A stretch of DNA of 64,000 nt from an uncultured Pelagibacteraceae bacterium (GCA_902604975.1 CACLAY010000002.1:1-64000), one strand, 5' to 3'. Counted from the first letter of the stretch, positions 1 to 11,014 are shown. Notes: generated by a model not told the origin, from the sequence alone. Numbers and translations are program-made.

Positions 1-905
1 CTTTTGGGTCTTTGAAGAGCATTTGCATCCACACCACCAGTTAAAACTTTTCCTGAACTTGGTACAACAGCATTATAAGCTCTTCCTAATCTAGTGATTG
101 AGTCTAATAAAATTACAACATCTTTTTTATGTTCTGTTAATCTTTTTGCTTTTTCTATAACCATTTCAGCAACAGCCACATGTCTCTGAGCAGGTTCATC
201 AAAAGTAGAACTTATAACTTCACCTTTAACTGTTCTTTGCATATCGGTTACTTCCTCAGGTCTTTCATCTATAAGTAATACCATCAAATAACATTCTGGA
301 TGATTGGCAGTTATAGAATTTGCTATACTTTGGAGTATCATGGTTTTTCCAGCTTTGGGAGGTGATATAATTAAAGACCTTTGGCCTTTACCAATAGGAC
401 TAACTAAGTCAATTAATCTTGGGGTTAAATCAGGTTTTTTTTCAATTTTATTTATTTCCACTTCCATTGCTAACTGTTTATTTGGATATAAAGGTGTAAG
501 GTTATCAAAAGCAATCTTATGCTTAAATTTATCCGGTTCTTCAAAGTTTATTTTACTTACTTGAAGTAATGCAAAATATCTTTCTCCTTCTTTTGGAGAT
601 CTAATAGGTCCTTCCACTGAATCACCAGTTCTTAAACCAAATCTTCTTATCTGACTTGGGCTTACATATATATCATCTGCTCCAGGTAAATAATTTGACT
701 CCATTGCTCTAAGAAAACCAAAACCATCTTGGAGTAATTGCAAAACACCTCCACCAGTAATCTCTTCACCTTTTTCTGCAAGTTTTTTTAAAATTGCAAA
801 ATAAATTTCTTGTCTACGTAGTGTGCTAGCGTTTTCTATACCTAGCTTTTCAGCTTCGGTGATTAACTTTTCTGAGCTTCTTTCTTTTAATTCTTGAATA
901 TTCAT
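1..905 (-). CDS. rho: Transcription termination factor Rho (3' end cut by window start)
   Basis: Minus-strand translation from ATG at 905: [27 protein letters not shown]...[16 protein letters not shown]-like region, [27 protein letters not shown] (Walker A), [29 protein letters not shown]; open at left edge so absent from ORF track. Confidence 0.97.
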   Translation of the reverse strand, partial: MNIQELKERSSEKLITEAEKLGIENASTLRRQEIYFAILKKLAEKGEEITGGGVLQLLQDGFGFLRAMESNYLPGADDIYVSPSQIRRFGLRTGDSVEGPIRSPKEGERYFALLQVSKINFEEPDKFKHKIAFDNLTPLYPNKQLAMEVEINKIEKKPDLTPRLIDLVSPIGKGQRSLIISPPKAGKTMILQSIANSITANHPECYLMVLLIDERPEEVTDMQRTVKGEVISSTFDEPAQRHVAVAEMVIEKAKRLTEHKKDVVILLDSITRLGRAYNAVVPSSGKVLTGGVDANALQRPK

Positions 906-963
906 GTGTGGAAGATTTGTTTAAGATGATCTAAATATATATACTGACGCAAAAATTTCAACC

Positions 964-1398
964 CTAGATAGGCTTAAAAACCACAATAAAAACAATGAAA
1001 ATAAGTAATACTGTGGGTATTTCGTTTATTATCCTAAAAAATCTTGATGATTTTGAGTTTTCTTTAGATTTTAACGAGCGCATACATTTACCAAGATACT
1101 CATGATAAATTGTTAAAATCACTACAGATAGAATTTTAAGTTGTAACCATAAATAGGCCAAACTTTCAATTCCATTAATCCAAATCAATATAATTCCAAA
1201 AAGCCAAGACAAAATCATGGCTGGTCGCATGATATAATTATAAAGTTTTCTTTCCATCGTTTCAAAAATTTCAGTAGCTTGTTTCTTTTCAAAATTTTCA
1301 ACGTGGTAGACAAATATTCTTGGTAAATATAATAAGCCTGCCATCCATGAAATTACTGCTATTAGGTGAAGTGATTTAAATAAAAGATATCCACTCAT
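964..1398 (-). CDS. hemJ: HemJ-type protoporphyrinogen oxidase (UPF0093 membrane protein)
   Basis: 144 aa membrane protein, KSLHLIAVISWMAGLLYLPRIFVYH motif; adjacent to hemH/hemE. Confidence 0.9.
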   Translation of the reverse strand: MSGYLLFKSLHLIAVISWMAGLLYLPRIFVYHVENFEKKQATEIFETMERKLYNYIMRPAMILSWLFGIILIWINGIESLAYLWLQLKILSVVILTIYHEYLGKCMRSLKSKENSKSSRFFRIINEIPTVLLIFIVFIVVFKPI

Positions 1399-1401
1399 TG
1401 A

Positions 1402-2394
1402 TTATAAATTTTTTGAAATTAGGTGTTTGAATAAAGAAATATGATCTTCATTATCATTTAAACAAGGTATCATTTCAAAGTTTTCACCACCTGATTTGAT
1501 AAAACTTTCTTTCCCTTGAATAGATATTTCTTCTAAAGTCTCAACACAATCAGATGAAAAACCAGGACATATAACTAATATATTTTTTTTGCCTTCTTTG
1601 GGCAAAGCTTCAAAAGTTTTGTCTGTATAAGGTTGCAGCCATTCTTGAGGACCAAATCTTGATTGAAATGTTGTAATAATTTTAATATCTAAATATTTTT
1701 CGGAAATCAGCCTAGTAGTTTTATGACAGTAGCAATGGTAAGGATCTCCCTTGTCAAAATATTTTTTTGGTATTCCATGATATGAAGCTACTATTAAGTC
1801 TGGTTTCCAATTAATTTCGTTAATTTTTTTTTCAATACTATTTTTGATAGCATCTATATATAGAGGTTCAGATTCATAATGAGGAATTATTTTTAGATTT
1901 GGTTGCCATCTCATTTTCATAAGGGTTCTATAAACCTCATCACATACAGTTGCAGTTGTTGCAGCAGCATATTGAGGATAAAGAGGTAGTATAATTAAAT
2001 TTTCACAACCCTTTTCATGAAGTTCATTGATTTTACTTTTAATACTTGGATTGCCGTACCTCATAGCAAAATCAACAATCAACTTTTCATTGCCAATTTT
2101 TTCAGATAATTTACGAGCTTGGCTTTCTGTAAAAAACCTAAGTGGTGACATGTTCCTGTCTTTCATCCATATTTCTTTGTAAGCTTTAGCAGTTTTTGAT
2201 GGCCTGAAAGTAAGTATAAATAAATTAAGAATTACTTGCCAAATAAGTGGATTTACTTCAATAACTCTTCTATCTGACAAAAATTCCTTTAAGTATTTTC
2301 TTATATCAAACCAGCTAGTGGAATCAGGTGTGCCAAGATTTATAATTAAAATCCCTGTTTTACCATAATTAACTTTTGGGTGATCTGATCTCAT
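1402..2394 (-). CDS. hemH: Ferrochelatase
   Basis: GILIINLGTPDS, LPLYPQYAAATTATV, ASYHGIPKKYFDKGDPYHCYCHKTT, FQSRFGPQEWLQPYT. Confidence 0.97.
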   Translation of the reverse strand: MRSDHPKVNYGKTGILIINLGTPDSTSWFDIRKYLKEFLSDRRVIEVNPLIWQVILNLFILTFRPSKTAKAYKEIWMKDRNMSPLRFFTESQARKLSEKIGNEKLIVDFAMRYGNPSIKSKINELHEKGCENLIILPLYPQYAAATTATVCDEVYRTLMKMRWQPNLKIIPHYESEPLYIDAIKNSIEKKINEINWKPDLIVASYHGIPKKYFDKGDPYHCYCHKTTRLISEKYLDIKIITTFQSRFGPQEWLQPYTDKTFEALPKEGKKNILVICPGFSSDCVETLEEISIQGKESFIKSGGENFEMIPCLNDNEDHISLFKHLISKNL

Positions 2395-3392
2395 TTAAAA
2401 TTTCTTACGATTTTAATTAAGTCTTCAACCATTTCAATTTTAGTTTCTGGTAGTATTCCATGACCTAGATTAAAAATATATGGGTGATCTTTAAAAATAT
2501 TTAGATATTTTTGTGTTTCTCTTTTAAGTGTTTCTTTATCAGCTAGTAAAATTTTAGGATCTAGACCACCTTGTACAGGAATGTTAATTTCATCAACTAT
2601 TTTTTTTGGATCTGTATCATAATCAATGTTTACTGCGTCTGGTTTTACTATTTCGCAGAAATTTTTGTAGTCTTTAATACCTCTTGGAAAACAAATTACA
2701 GGCACGCCTAATTGTTTAACATATTCTACAATATTTAATGTGGGTATATAGATATATTCTGGAATTTTATCATTTAATAATCCTGCCCAACTATCAAAAA
2801 TTTGAATTACTTTAGCACCAGCCTCAACTTGATTTTTAATATGAACCTTTAAAAATTTTTCAATAATTCCTAATAGTCTATTTATTAGAAATTCATCTTT
2901 AAAGAATTCACCTGTTAGACCTTTTTTGGGTGATGATCTATTAATCATATATACAAGTATAGTCCACGGAGCTCCAACAAATCCTATCATATCTCTACTA
3001 TCCATCAAAGGATCCTTGGAAGTTTTGGAAATTGCTTTGTAAACTTTATAAACTTTTTCTGTAAAATTAATTTCATCAACATTTTTAATATTATCTAACT
3101 CTAGTTCTCCAAGCTTTGGTCCAAAATTTTTTTCAAATTCTACTTTTTGACCAAGACCATACGGTAACATTAAGATATCAGAAAATATTACCGCTCCGTC
3201 AAATCCAAATCTTTTTATAGGTTGAAGAGTTATTTCAGATGCTAAATCACTATTTAAACAAAGCTTTATAAAATCTGTATTTTTTTTTCTTATTTCTCGA
3301 AATTCAGGTAAATATCTCCCAGCTTGCCTCATTAACCATATAGGATTGGTTTTAGTGTCTTTATTTTTTATACAGTTTGTTATGGGACTCAT
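2391..3392 (-). CDS. hemE: Uroporphyrinogen decarboxylase
   Basis: NPIWLMRQAGRYLPEFRE, FSDILMLPYGLGQKV, GFVGAPWTILVYM, FNLGHGILPET. Confidence 0.97.
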   Translation of the reverse strand: MSPITNCIKNKDTKTNPIWLMRQAGRYLPEFREIRKKNTDFIKLCLNSDLASEITLQPIKRFGFDGAVIFSDILMLPYGLGQKVEFEKNFGPKLGELELDNIKNVDEINFTEKVYKVYKAISKTSKDPLMDSRDMIGFVGAPWTILVYMINRSSPKKGLTGEFFKDEFLINRLLGIIEKFLKVHIKNQVEAGAKVIQIFDSWAGLLNDKIPEYIYIPTLNIVEYVKQLGVPVICFPRGIKDYKNFCEIVKPDAVNIDYDTDPKKIVDEINIPVQGGLDPKILLADKETLKRETQKYLNIFKDHPYIFNLGHGILPETKIEMVEDLIKIVRNFK

Positions 3393-3676
3393 ATAAATAG
3401 ATTAATATTATTTACTTTATTAGTATTATGAATTGTGGATAACGTAAATTAGTCAATTATCACAGTTTGCTAACTTTTTATTAATAATTTAGATCTCTAA
3501 TTAGTTATATTTTATGGCGATTAATTAGGATTTCTCATATTTTATGCATATTATGTATAACTTTATTAACATTTTATAATTTAGGTAACTTAATGGAAAA
3601 AAAACTAACAACTATTATCCAGAGGCATAAATCTAAATTTTTCTTATTTTACTTATAGATTATAAACACTTTATAC
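3393..3676. other. Candidate chromosomal replication origin (oriC)
   Basis: 284-bp AT-rich non-coding gap between divergent hemE and PPSR genes; perfect DnaA box TGTGGATAA at 3434-3442 (reverse complement of TTATCCACA), one-mismatch box TTATCCAGA at 3615-3623; gene order typical of alphaproteobacterial oriC. Confidence 0.75.
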
Positions 3677-4504
3677 ATGAAAAATTTATATCAAATATAC
3701 TTAATATCAGATTCTACTGGTGAAACACTTGATAGAATTTTTTTAGCATTAAAGGCACAATTTCCTAATTTCGAATACGAAACAAATCATTTTTCTTTTA
3801 CTCGAACTGAGAGTCAAACCCTAGCTATACTAAAACAGGCAAAAGGAGAAAAAAACTCAATTATTTTATATACAATTGTTAACAGCAAATTAGCAAAGTA
3901 CCTTACGGAAAAAGCTTACGAAAGAAATATACCTTGTTTTGGAGTCCTTGGTGACTTGATTTTAAATTTTTCAAAAGTCTTAAATCAAAAAGCCTCTCAC
4001 CAACCAAGCGGGCAACATATTCTAAATGAAGAATACTATGACAGAATTGAAGCCATTCAATTTACGATGAACCATGATGATGGTAATCAGACTGATGATA
4101 TAGAAAAATCAGATATTATTTTATTAGGAGTAAGCAGAACAAGCAAAACACCAACCTCTATTTATCTAGCTAATAGAGGATTCAAAACCTCAAATATTCC
4201 ACTAGTAAATAAAAATTCTGTACCATCTAAAGTCACTGAAAAAAATTTTAAACCGTGCGTTGTTGGTTTAGTTACAGAGGCAGAAAGATTATATGATTTA
4301 AGAAAAAATAGATTAAGTTCTTTGAAAGAAGATCAAAATAGTGAATATGTAAATATTGAAAAGATTAAAGATGAACTAAATAGTGCTAGAAAATTATTCA
4401 AAGAGAATAATTGGCCAACGATAGATGTAACAAGAAAATCAGTTGAAGAAACCGCTGCCTCAGTAATAAAAATTTTTGAAATAAAGAATAAAAAAAATGC
4501 CTGA
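3677..4504 (+). CDS. Pyruvate, phosphate dikinase regulatory protein (PPSR, DUF299 kinase/pyrophosphorylase)
   Basis: YLISDSTGETLDRI, DIILLGVSRTSKTPTSIYLANRGFKTSNIPLV. Confidence 0.94.
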   Translation: MKNLYQIYLISDSTGETLDRIFLALKAQFPNFEYETNHFSFTRTESQTLAILKQAKGEKNSIILYTIVNSKLAKYLTEKAYERNIPCFGVLGDLILNFSKVLNQKASHQPSGQHILNEEYYDRIEAIQFTMNHDDGNQTDDIEKSDIILLGVSRTSKTPTSIYLANRGFKTSNIPLVNKNSVPSKVTEKNFKPCVVGLVTEAERLYDLRKNRLSSLKEDQNSEYVNIEKIKDELNSARKLFKENNWPTIDVTRKSVEETAASVIKIFEIKNKKNA

Positions 4505-5081
4505 CATAATTTTAGCTTCAAAAAGTAAAGTTAGAAAAGAAATACTAGATAATCATAATATTAATAGCAAGGTTGAAGCCTCATATGTTGATGAAGACCC
4601 TATAAAAGAAAGTTTATTAAAGGAAGGAGCTTCACCAGAAATTATTTCTAAAAATCTAGCAGAATTAAAAGCAAACAAGGTAAGTCAAAAAATTAATAAT
4701 GCTTTAGTATTAGGAGCAGATAGCGTTATCGATTTAACTGGAGAATTAATTTCAAAACCAGAAAGTAGAGAAGAGGCTTTGAATATTTTAAAGAAACTCA
4801 ATGGAAAAAAACATTCTTTGATTAGTTCAGTTTGTATATCTAAAAATGGATCTATGGTTTGGAACTATACCGACAAAGCTTACTTGACTATGAAGGATTT
4901 TTCTGAAAATGAATTAACTACCTATCTAAGTAAAATAAGTGATGAAGCTTTATATGCTTATAATGTTTATCAAATTGAAGGAGAAGGTAGAGCCTTATTC
5001 TCAAATATCGATGGAGATGAAGATACGATAATGGGCTTACCTATCAAAAAAATTAAGGAATATTTAGAAATTCAAAAATGA
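4497..5081 (+). CDS. maf: Maf-like nucleoside triphosphate pyrophosphatase
   Basis: IILASKSKVRKEIL, VLGADSVIDLTGELISKP, YAYNVYQIEGEG. Confidence 0.92.
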   Translation: MPDIILASKSKVRKEILDNHNINSKVEASYVDEDPIKESLLKEGASPEIISKNLAELKANKVSQKINNALVLGADSVIDLTGELISKPESREEALNILKKLNGKKHSLISSVCISKNGSMVWNYTDKAYLTMKDFSENELTTYLSKISDEALYAYNVYQIEGEGRALFSNIDGDEDTIMGLPIKKIKEYLEIQK

Positions 5082-5872
5082 AAAAATTTTTAGTAATAGG
5101 GAACCCAATTGAACATTCTTTGTCTCCAAAGTTACATAATTATTGGATTAAAAAAAATAGTTTAGATGCAATTTATGGGAAACTAGAAACTTATGATAAT
5201 GATTTACCTGAACTATGTAAATCTATAAAAAAGGGAGATTTGGAGGGTTTAAATGTTACTGTGCCTTTTAAAAAATCAATAATATCTCACCTAGATATTT
5301 TAAGTAGTAATGCATTAAAGACACAATCTGTAAATACTATCTCATTAAATAAAGGTAATCTGGTTGGAGATAACACTGATATTAATGGATTTGAATTAAG
5401 TATTAGAAAATTGAATTATGATGTTAGTGACAAGACAGTTCTGATATTAGGTGCTGGTGGAGTTGTGCCGTCAATAATTTTTTCATTGTTAAGAATGAAA
5501 GTATCAAAAATATTTTTGAGTAACAGAACTAAAAAAAAAGCTGATGATTTAAAAAATTTATTCAACGAGATTAATGTAGTAGAATGGGCTGATTTACCAA
5601 AGTTTGATATGATAATAAATGCCACTACTTTAGGTTTAAATAAAGTAGATAAATTTGGTATAGACTTTTCTCAAGTTGGCCAAAATAAGCTTTTTTATGA
5701 TGTTATATATGCACCATTTCACACAGAGTTTTCGGAGGCAGGAAATTCTGAGGGTAATTCAATTGTAAATGGTTTAAATATGTTTTTATATCAGGGGCAA
5801 CAAGCTTTTAATATTTGGCATAATATTGAGCCAGAAATTAACAAAGAATTAATTGAATTTATAAAAAACTGA
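5078..5872 (+). CDS. aroE: Shikimate dehydrogenase
   Basis: KFLVIGNPIEHSLSPKLHNYWI, GLNVTVPFKKSI, GDNTDINGF, LILGAGGVVPSI. Confidence 0.95.
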   Translation: MKKFLVIGNPIEHSLSPKLHNYWIKKNSLDAIYGKLETYDNDLPELCKSIKKGDLEGLNVTVPFKKSIISHLDILSSNALKTQSVNTISLNKGNLVGDNTDINGFELSIRKLNYDVSDKTVLILGAGGVVPSIIFSLLRMKVSKIFLSNRTKKKADDLKNLFNEINVVEWADLPKFDMIINATTLGLNKVDKFGIDFSQVGQNKLFYDVIYAPFHTEFSEAGNSEGNSIVNGLNMFLYQGQQAFNIWHNIEPEINKELIEFIKN

Positions 5873-5895
5873 AACTATGAGATCTAAAATTAAAA

Positions 5896-6489
5896 ATGAT
5901 TAGAGTTGGAATAATTGGCGGTATAGGTTCAGGAAAATCTTTTATTTCAAGACTTTTTGGCTATCCAGTATTTAATGCAGATGATGAAGTAAAATATATT
6001 TATAAAAAGAATAAAGAGTGTTTTAAAAAATTAAAAAAAAAATTACCAAAATTTATAAAAACATTTCCCATTAAAAAAAAGGAGCTTATATCCTCCATTA
6101 GCTCAAATAAAAAAAATCTAAAAATTATATCTTCCGTTGTTCATCCATTTGTGAGAAAAAATATGAAAAAATTTATAGTAAGAAATAAGAAGAGTGAAAT
6201 GATTATTTTTGATATCCCTTTATTAATAGAAAACAAGCTCAATAAAAAAAAAGATATAATTATTTTTGTTAAATCAAAAAAAACAAAAGTCTTGAACAGA
6301 TTAAAAAAGAGACCTAATTTTGATGACAAATTGATTAAGAAACTCAAAGAAAATCAGGTTATTTTATCCAAAAAAAAAAAATTAGCTGACTTTGTCATTA
6401 ATAATAATTTTTCAACAAATGTGATGAAAAAAAAAATTAAACTAATTAAAAATGAGATTTTAAATGAAAGAAATAGTTCTAGATACTGA
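5896..6489 (+). CDS. coaE: Dephospho-CoA kinase
   Basis: IRVGIIGGIGSGKSFISRLFGYPVFNADDEV P-loop; located between aroE and dnaQ. Confidence 0.92.
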   Translation: MIRVGIIGGIGSGKSFISRLFGYPVFNADDEVKYIYKKNKECFKKLKKKLPKFIKTFPIKKKELISSISSNKKNLKIISSVVHPFVRKNMKKFIVRNKKSEMIIFDIPLLIENKLNKKKDIIIFVKSKKTKVLNRLKKRPNFDDKLIKKLKENQVILSKKKKLADFVINNNFSTNVMKKKIKLIKNEILNERNSSRY

Positions 6490-7129
6490 GACAACAGGCT
6501 TATCTGTTAGAGATGGTCATAGAATTGTTGAAATTGGATGTATAGAGTTAGATAATTTAGTGCCGACAAAAAATATATTTCATTTTTATTTGAATCCAGA
6601 GAGAAAAGTGTCACAAAAAGCATTTGAGGTTCATGGTTATTCTGATGAATTTTTATCAACCAAGCAAAAATTTATTGAGATTGCAGATGAATTTTTAGAA
6701 TTTATTAAGGATAAAAGGATAATCATTCACAACGCTGAGTTTGATATTGGTCATCTTAATAATGAATTATCTTTAATTGGTAAGAAAAAAATTAATATTT
6801 CAAATGTTATTGATACATTAGAATTAGCAAGGAATAAATTTCCTGGGTCGGGTATTAGTCTAGATGCATTGTGTAAAAGATTTAGAATAGATAACTCAAA
6901 AAGGGAAAAGCATACTGCATTGATAGATTGTGAATTACTCGCTAAAGTATATATAAACTTAATTGGTCAAAAAGAGCCAACCTTAAATTTAAATGAAAGT
7001 AATGAAATTAAAATTTCTTTAACAAATACTGTCTTAGATTATTACAAAAAAATAGTAACTCCCAGTGAAGAGGAACTTTCAAATCATAAAGAATTTTTAA
7101 AAAAAAATTTAAAAAAAAATTTCTTTTAA
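6464..7129 (+). CDS. dnaQ: DNA polymerase III epsilon subunit (3'-5' exonuclease)
   Basis: EIVLDTETTGLSVRDGHRIVEIGCIEL, IIHNAEFDIGHLN, KREKHTALIDCELLA. Confidence 0.96.
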   Translation: MKEIVLDTETTGLSVRDGHRIVEIGCIELDNLVPTKNIFHFYLNPERKVSQKAFEVHGYSDEFLSTKQKFIEIADEFLEFIKDKRIIIHNAEFDIGHLNNELSLIGKKKINISNVIDTLELARNKFPGSGISLDALCKRFRIDNSKREKHTALIDCELLAKVYINLIGQKEPTLNLNESNEIKISLTNTVLDYYKKIVTPSEEELSNHKEFLKKNLKKNFF

Positions 7130-7548
7130 TTCAATCTAGATTTATACAACTCCTCAAAATCAATTTTCTTACCAAACTTTAAATCGGGCAAACCAGAATT
7201 TTTAAGAATAGTTAAAAACTTTTGTTCCAACTCAGGATAAATCTTTGTTTGTAAATCGCATAACACTATTTTTTCTAATTCAGCTTTTTTAATTTTTAAA
7301 TCTAATATATCTATTGCAGTCGCATATTTAATTTGAAAAAAACCACTAATTTTTTTTTTGTTAGGATTCTCGTATGTTAAAGTTGTTTGAACTTCTATAA
7401 TCTTTCTCTTTAAAGGTTTTGAGGATATATTTACCTTCATCTGGTATTCTGGAATTGAATTTCTAATTGTTACAAGACTTTCTGGACTTGGTATTTCTAC
7501 TGATAAATCTTGAATATAACTAACAATTATTTTGTATTTATTTTCCAT
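7126..7548 (-). CDS. secB: Protein-export chaperone SecB
   Basis: YKIIVSYIQDLSVEIPSPES, ending in the dnaQ-secB arrangement typical of alphaproteobacteria. Confidence 0.88.
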   Translation of the reverse strand: MENKYKIIVSYIQDLSVEIPSPESLVTIRNSIPEYQMKVNISSKPLKRKIIEVQTTLTYENPNKKKISGFFQIKYATAIDILDLKIKKAELEKIVLCDLQTKIYPELEQKFLTILKNSGLPDLKFGKKIDFEELYKSRLN

Positions 7549-7966
7549 CTTTATCCTCTATATCTTCGTACTCACCTTCAATATAATTTTTTTCTCTATT
7601 AGTATTTTTGGTATTTCCTGAATTTTTTTTTGAATACTTGCTTAAAATGATTCTTCTTGTAAATGGAAAAACTAATAAAATACCTATTATGTCAGTAGCG
7701 AAACCAGGTAATATCAATAGCAGAGCTGCAAAAGCTATTGCTGCTCCAGAAACTATCTCATAAAGAGGAATTTCATTTTTGACCAATTGAGACATCCCTG
7801 AGCGTAATGTGTTGAAGCCCTCATATCTCGCGTACCAAATACCCACTACTGCTGTTGTTAGAATGAGTAAAATAGTGTTTATTGCACCTATTTCTGATCC
7901 AACCTTTATAAATAGGTAGATTTCAATAAGAGGTATCCCCAAAATAAGAATTATTACTGTGTTCAT
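7538..7966 (-). CDS. fxsA: FxsA-family membrane protein
   Basis: LILGIPLIEIYLFIKVGSEIGAINTILLILTTAVVGIWYARYEG, LLLILPGFATDIIGILLVFP. Confidence 0.88.
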   Translation of the reverse strand: MNTVIILILGIPLIEIYLFIKVGSEIGAINTILLILTTAVVGIWYARYEGFNTLRSGMSQLVKNEIPLYEIVSGAAIAFAALLLILPGFATDIIGILLVFPFTRRIILSKYSKKNSGNTKNTNREKNYIEGEYEDIEDKDGK

Positions 7967-8024
7967 TTGTCTATAATGTAAATTCCAGGTTGAAATTAAT
8001 CAACATAGTAAATATTATTACTAT

Positions 8025-8615
8025 ATGAGTTATAGCTTTGAGTACATCGATATTATTTTATTAGCAATGATAGCAGGTTTTATTTTCCTTAGATTAAGAG
8101 GAATTTTAGGTAAAAAAACAGGATTTGAGGAAAATATCAATTCAAGTTTCCCTCATGAGGAAGTTCCAGAAACTAAGGCCTCACCAGTTTTAAATGCTGA
8201 AACTTTTGATGATGCAGCAAAAAAAGACTTTTTGAATGGTGCTAAAATAGCTTATGAAAGTATTATTACTAGTTTTTCTAAGGGTGACCTAAAATCTATA
8301 AAAAATCTTTTAGCAAAAGATGTATACGATCAATTTGACGAAGCAATTAAAGATAAAAAATCAAGAAATGTTACATCCGATACTACATTTATTGGTATTA
8401 ATTCTGCAGAAATAAAAGAGCATAATCAAAATAAAAATATGCTTGAAGTAACTGTTGAATTTGTAAGTGAAATAATATCTTGCATTAAAGATAAAGATAA
8501 TAAAGTTGTATCAGGTGATGCTCAAAAAGTTAAGAAAGTGCTAGATACTTGGAAATTTACAAAAGATAGCACATCAAAAAATCCTAACTGGTTAATAGTA
8601 GACACCCAGGCTTAG
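8025..8615 (+). CDS. Tim44/TimA-domain protein
   Basis: N-terminal TM helix followed by AKIAYESIITSFSKGDLKSIKNLLAKDVYDQF and VTVEFVSEIISCIKDKDNKVVSGDAQKVKKVLDTWKFTKDSTSKNPNWLIVDTQA. Confidence 0.88.
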   Translation: MSYSFEYIDIILLAMIAGFIFLRLRGILGKKTGFEENINSSFPHEEVPETKASPVLNAETFDDAAKKDFLNGAKIAYESIITSFSKGDLKSIKNLLAKDVYDQFDEAIKDKKSRNVTSDTTFIGINSAEIKEHNQNKNMLEVTVEFVSEIISCIKDKDNKVVSGDAQKVKKVLDTWKFTKDSTSKNPNWLIVDTQA

Positions 8616-9032
8616 TTGATAAAAAAAATATCAGACAAAGATAAACAAGATTGGCAAAATTTCTTAAACAGTTCTGATAAATTAGAAAATAAAGATCAAA
8701 AAATATCTGTAGCAACTAAAAGATATATTGAAAGATCAATTGATTTGCATGGTTATACTCTAGAGGAGGCAAATCAAAAGATGTCTTCCTACATAGAAGA
8801 ATGTTTTATTAACGGAGTTAATAAAATTAATGTTATTACAGGGAAGGGTTTAAGATCCAAAAATTTAAATGATCCATATCAATCTAATGATTTGAGTATA
8901 TTAAAACACTCAGTGCCTAATTATATTAAAAGTAGTGATCATTTAATGAGCAAAATTATAAGTATTGATTTTGAGGCTGTTGAAAATCCATCTCTTGGAA
9001 ATTTTGATATTTTTTTAAAAAAAAAAAAATAA
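8616..9032 (+). CDS. Smr/MutS2-C domain protein (TTG start)
   Basis: SIDLHGYTLEEANQKMSSYIEECFINGVNKINVITGKGLRS. Confidence 0.9.
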   Translation: MIKKISDKDKQDWQNFLNSSDKLENKDQKISVATKRYIERSIDLHGYTLEEANQKMSSYIEECFINGVNKINVITGKGLRSKNLNDPYQSNDLSILKHSVPNYIKSSDHLMSKIISIDFEAVENPSLGNFDIFLKKKK

Positions 9033-9035
9033 GAA

Positions 9036-10406
9036 CTATAAAATAAATTTTGATAAATCTGCGTCTTTAACAAGTTCACCAATATTTTTCTTAATATACT
9101 CAGAGTCTATACTTATTTTTTCACCTGCTCTATCTGTTGCTGTAAAACTTATTTCATCTAAAACTCTTTCAATTATAGTATGTAGTCTTCTAGCACCTAT
9201 ATTTTCGACAGTTGTGTTTACTTCACTTGCAATTGTTGCGATGGTATCAATTCCGTCCTCTGTAAATTCTAAATCAACATTTTCAGTTTTAAGTAAAGCT
9301 TTGTATTGTTTAATCAAACTATTGTCTGGCTCTTTTAAAATCCGCTTAAAATCCTCACTATTCAATGCATCTAGCTCAACTCTAATTGGCAGTCTTCCTT
9401 GAAGTTCAGGCAAAAGATCTGATGGTTTTGCTAACTGGAATGCCCCTGAAGCTATAAATAATATATGATCTGTTTTTATTGGACCATATTTAGTACTGAC
9501 AGTTGTTCCCTCGATTAGAGGAAGCAAGTCTCTTTGAACACCTTCTCTTGAAACATCTCCTCCAACCCTATCAGTTCTCGCTGAAATTTTATCTATTTCG
9601 TCTAAAAACACTATACCATTGTTCTCTGTAGTATTTTTTGCTGATTTAATAATTTTGTCTTGCTCAATTAATTTATCCGCCTCCTCATTTAGTAATATTT
9701 CATGAGACTCTTTAACTGACATCTTCTTCTTCTTAGCTTTTTGGCCCATAGACTTTCCAAGCATATCTGAAATATTAATCATGCCAACATTTGCACCGGG
9801 CATACCAGGAATTTCGAATGACGGCATTCCGCCACCACTCTCAGTTACAGCTATTTCAATTTCATTATCGTCCAAATCACCATCCCTTAATCTTTTTCTA
9901 AAGCTTTCTCTTGTTGCAACACTTGCTTTATTACCTACAATTGCATCAAGAACTCTATCCTCTGCTAACTTTTGTGCTTTCGCATGAACCTCTTTTCTTT
10001 TCTTTACCTTTTCCATTGCGATAGCAATTTCTAAAAGATCTCTAATTATTTGTTCAACGTCTCTTCCAACGTAACCTACTTCAGTAAATCTTGTAGCTTC
10101 AACTTTTACAAATGGTGCTTCAGCCAGTTTCGATAACCTTCTTGATATTTCTGTTTTACCAACACCTGTTGGTCCCATCATTAAAATATTTTTTGGAAGA
10201 ACTTCATCTTTCATATCACCTTCTAAAGCTTGTCTTCTCCATCTATTCCTTAAAGCAATTGCAACAGCTCTTTTTGCATTATTTTGTCCAACGACAAATC
10301 TGTCTAATTCAGAAACAATTTCTCTTGGAGATAATGAATTTTGAATATTATTTTTTTCTTTTTTTACTTTAGCGTTTGGTAGAGTTGTGACGTTTGATTT
10401 TTCCAT
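9036..10406 (-). CDS. hslU: ATP-dependent protease ATPase subunit HslU
   Basis: [57 protein letters not shown]. Confidence 0.98.
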   Translation of the reverse strand: MEKSNVTTLPNAKVKKEKNNIQNSLSPREIVSELDRFVVGQNNAKRAVAIALRNRWRRQALEGDMKDEVLPKNILMMGPTGVGKTEISRRLSKLAEAPFVKVEATRFTEVGYVGRDVEQIIRDLLEIAIAMEKVKKRKEVHAKAQKLAEDRVLDAIVGNKASVATRESFRKRLRDGDLDDNEIEIAVTESGGGMPSFEIPGMPGANVGMINISDMLGKSMGQKAKKKKMSVKESHEILLNEEADKLIEQDKIIKSAKNTTENNGIVFLDEIDKISARTDRVGGDVSREGVQRDLLPLIEGTTVSTKYGPIKTDHILFIASGAFQLAKPSDLLPELQGRLPIRVELDALNSEDFKRILKEPDNSLIKQYKALLKTENVDLEFTEDGIDTIATIASEVNTTVENIGARRLHTIIERVLDEISFTATDRAGEKISIDSEYIKKNIGELVKDADLSKFIL

Positions 10407-10407
10407 T

Positions 10408-10923
10408 TTAAATTTTCTCTATGTTGCAATTATCATTTGTGAACACGCATATTTCAGAAGCAACTTTAATTGCTTTTTTGGCAACTTCTTCTGCAGATAA
10501 ATCTGTATCCATCAATACTTTTGCTGAGGCTAGTGCATAATTTCCCCCAGATCCAATTCCAATTACATCACCTTCAGGCTCTAAGACATCACCTGTTCCT
10601 GAAATAATGAAACTATTTTCTTTATCACCAACAGCCATTAAGGCTTCTAATCTTCTTAAATATTTATCTGTTCGCCAATCTTTAGCTAGTTCAACGGCTG
10701 CTCTTGCTAAATTTCCAGCATGTTTTTCTAGTTTAGACTCTAATCTTTCAAATAATGTTAAGGCATCTGCTGTAGATCCAGCAAAACCTGCGATCACATT
10801 TCTTTTCTCAATCTTACGAACTTTATTTGCAGTTTTCTTAATTACTGTGTTTCCCATACTAACTTGGCCATCACCAGCAACTACTACTTCATTGTCTTTT
10901 CTTACTAATACGATTGTTGTCAT
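10408..10923 (-). CDS. hslV: ATP-dependent protease subunit HslV
   Basis: [36 protein letters not shown]. Confidence 0.98.
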   Translation of the reverse strand: MTTIVLVRKDNEVVVAGDGQVSMGNTVIKKTANKVRKIEKRNVIAGFAGSTADALTLFERLESKLEKHAGNLARAAVELAKDWRTDKYLRRLEALMAVGDKENSFIISGTGDVLEPEGDVIGIGSGGNYALASAKVLMDTDLSAEEVAKKAIKVASEICVFTNDNCNIEKI

Positions 10924-11014
10924 AGATTATAAATGGATACTAAATCTTATAGTTCAAGACCAAACCTAGAATTATTGCCATAATTGAATAATAGATATAT
11001 ACCTTTTTCAAACT

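Noticed and set aside
304-564. 86-aa plus-strand ORF
   Set aside because: Antisense shadow of rho; the minus-strand frame is clearly coding.
3456-3464. TTATCACAG as an additional DnaA box
   Set aside because: Differs from TTATCCACA by an internal base loss; not counted as a box.
9781-10372. Plus-strand ORFs within hslU (9781-9987, 10112-10372)
   Set aside because: Antisense to a canonical HslU sequence; composition is not protein-like.
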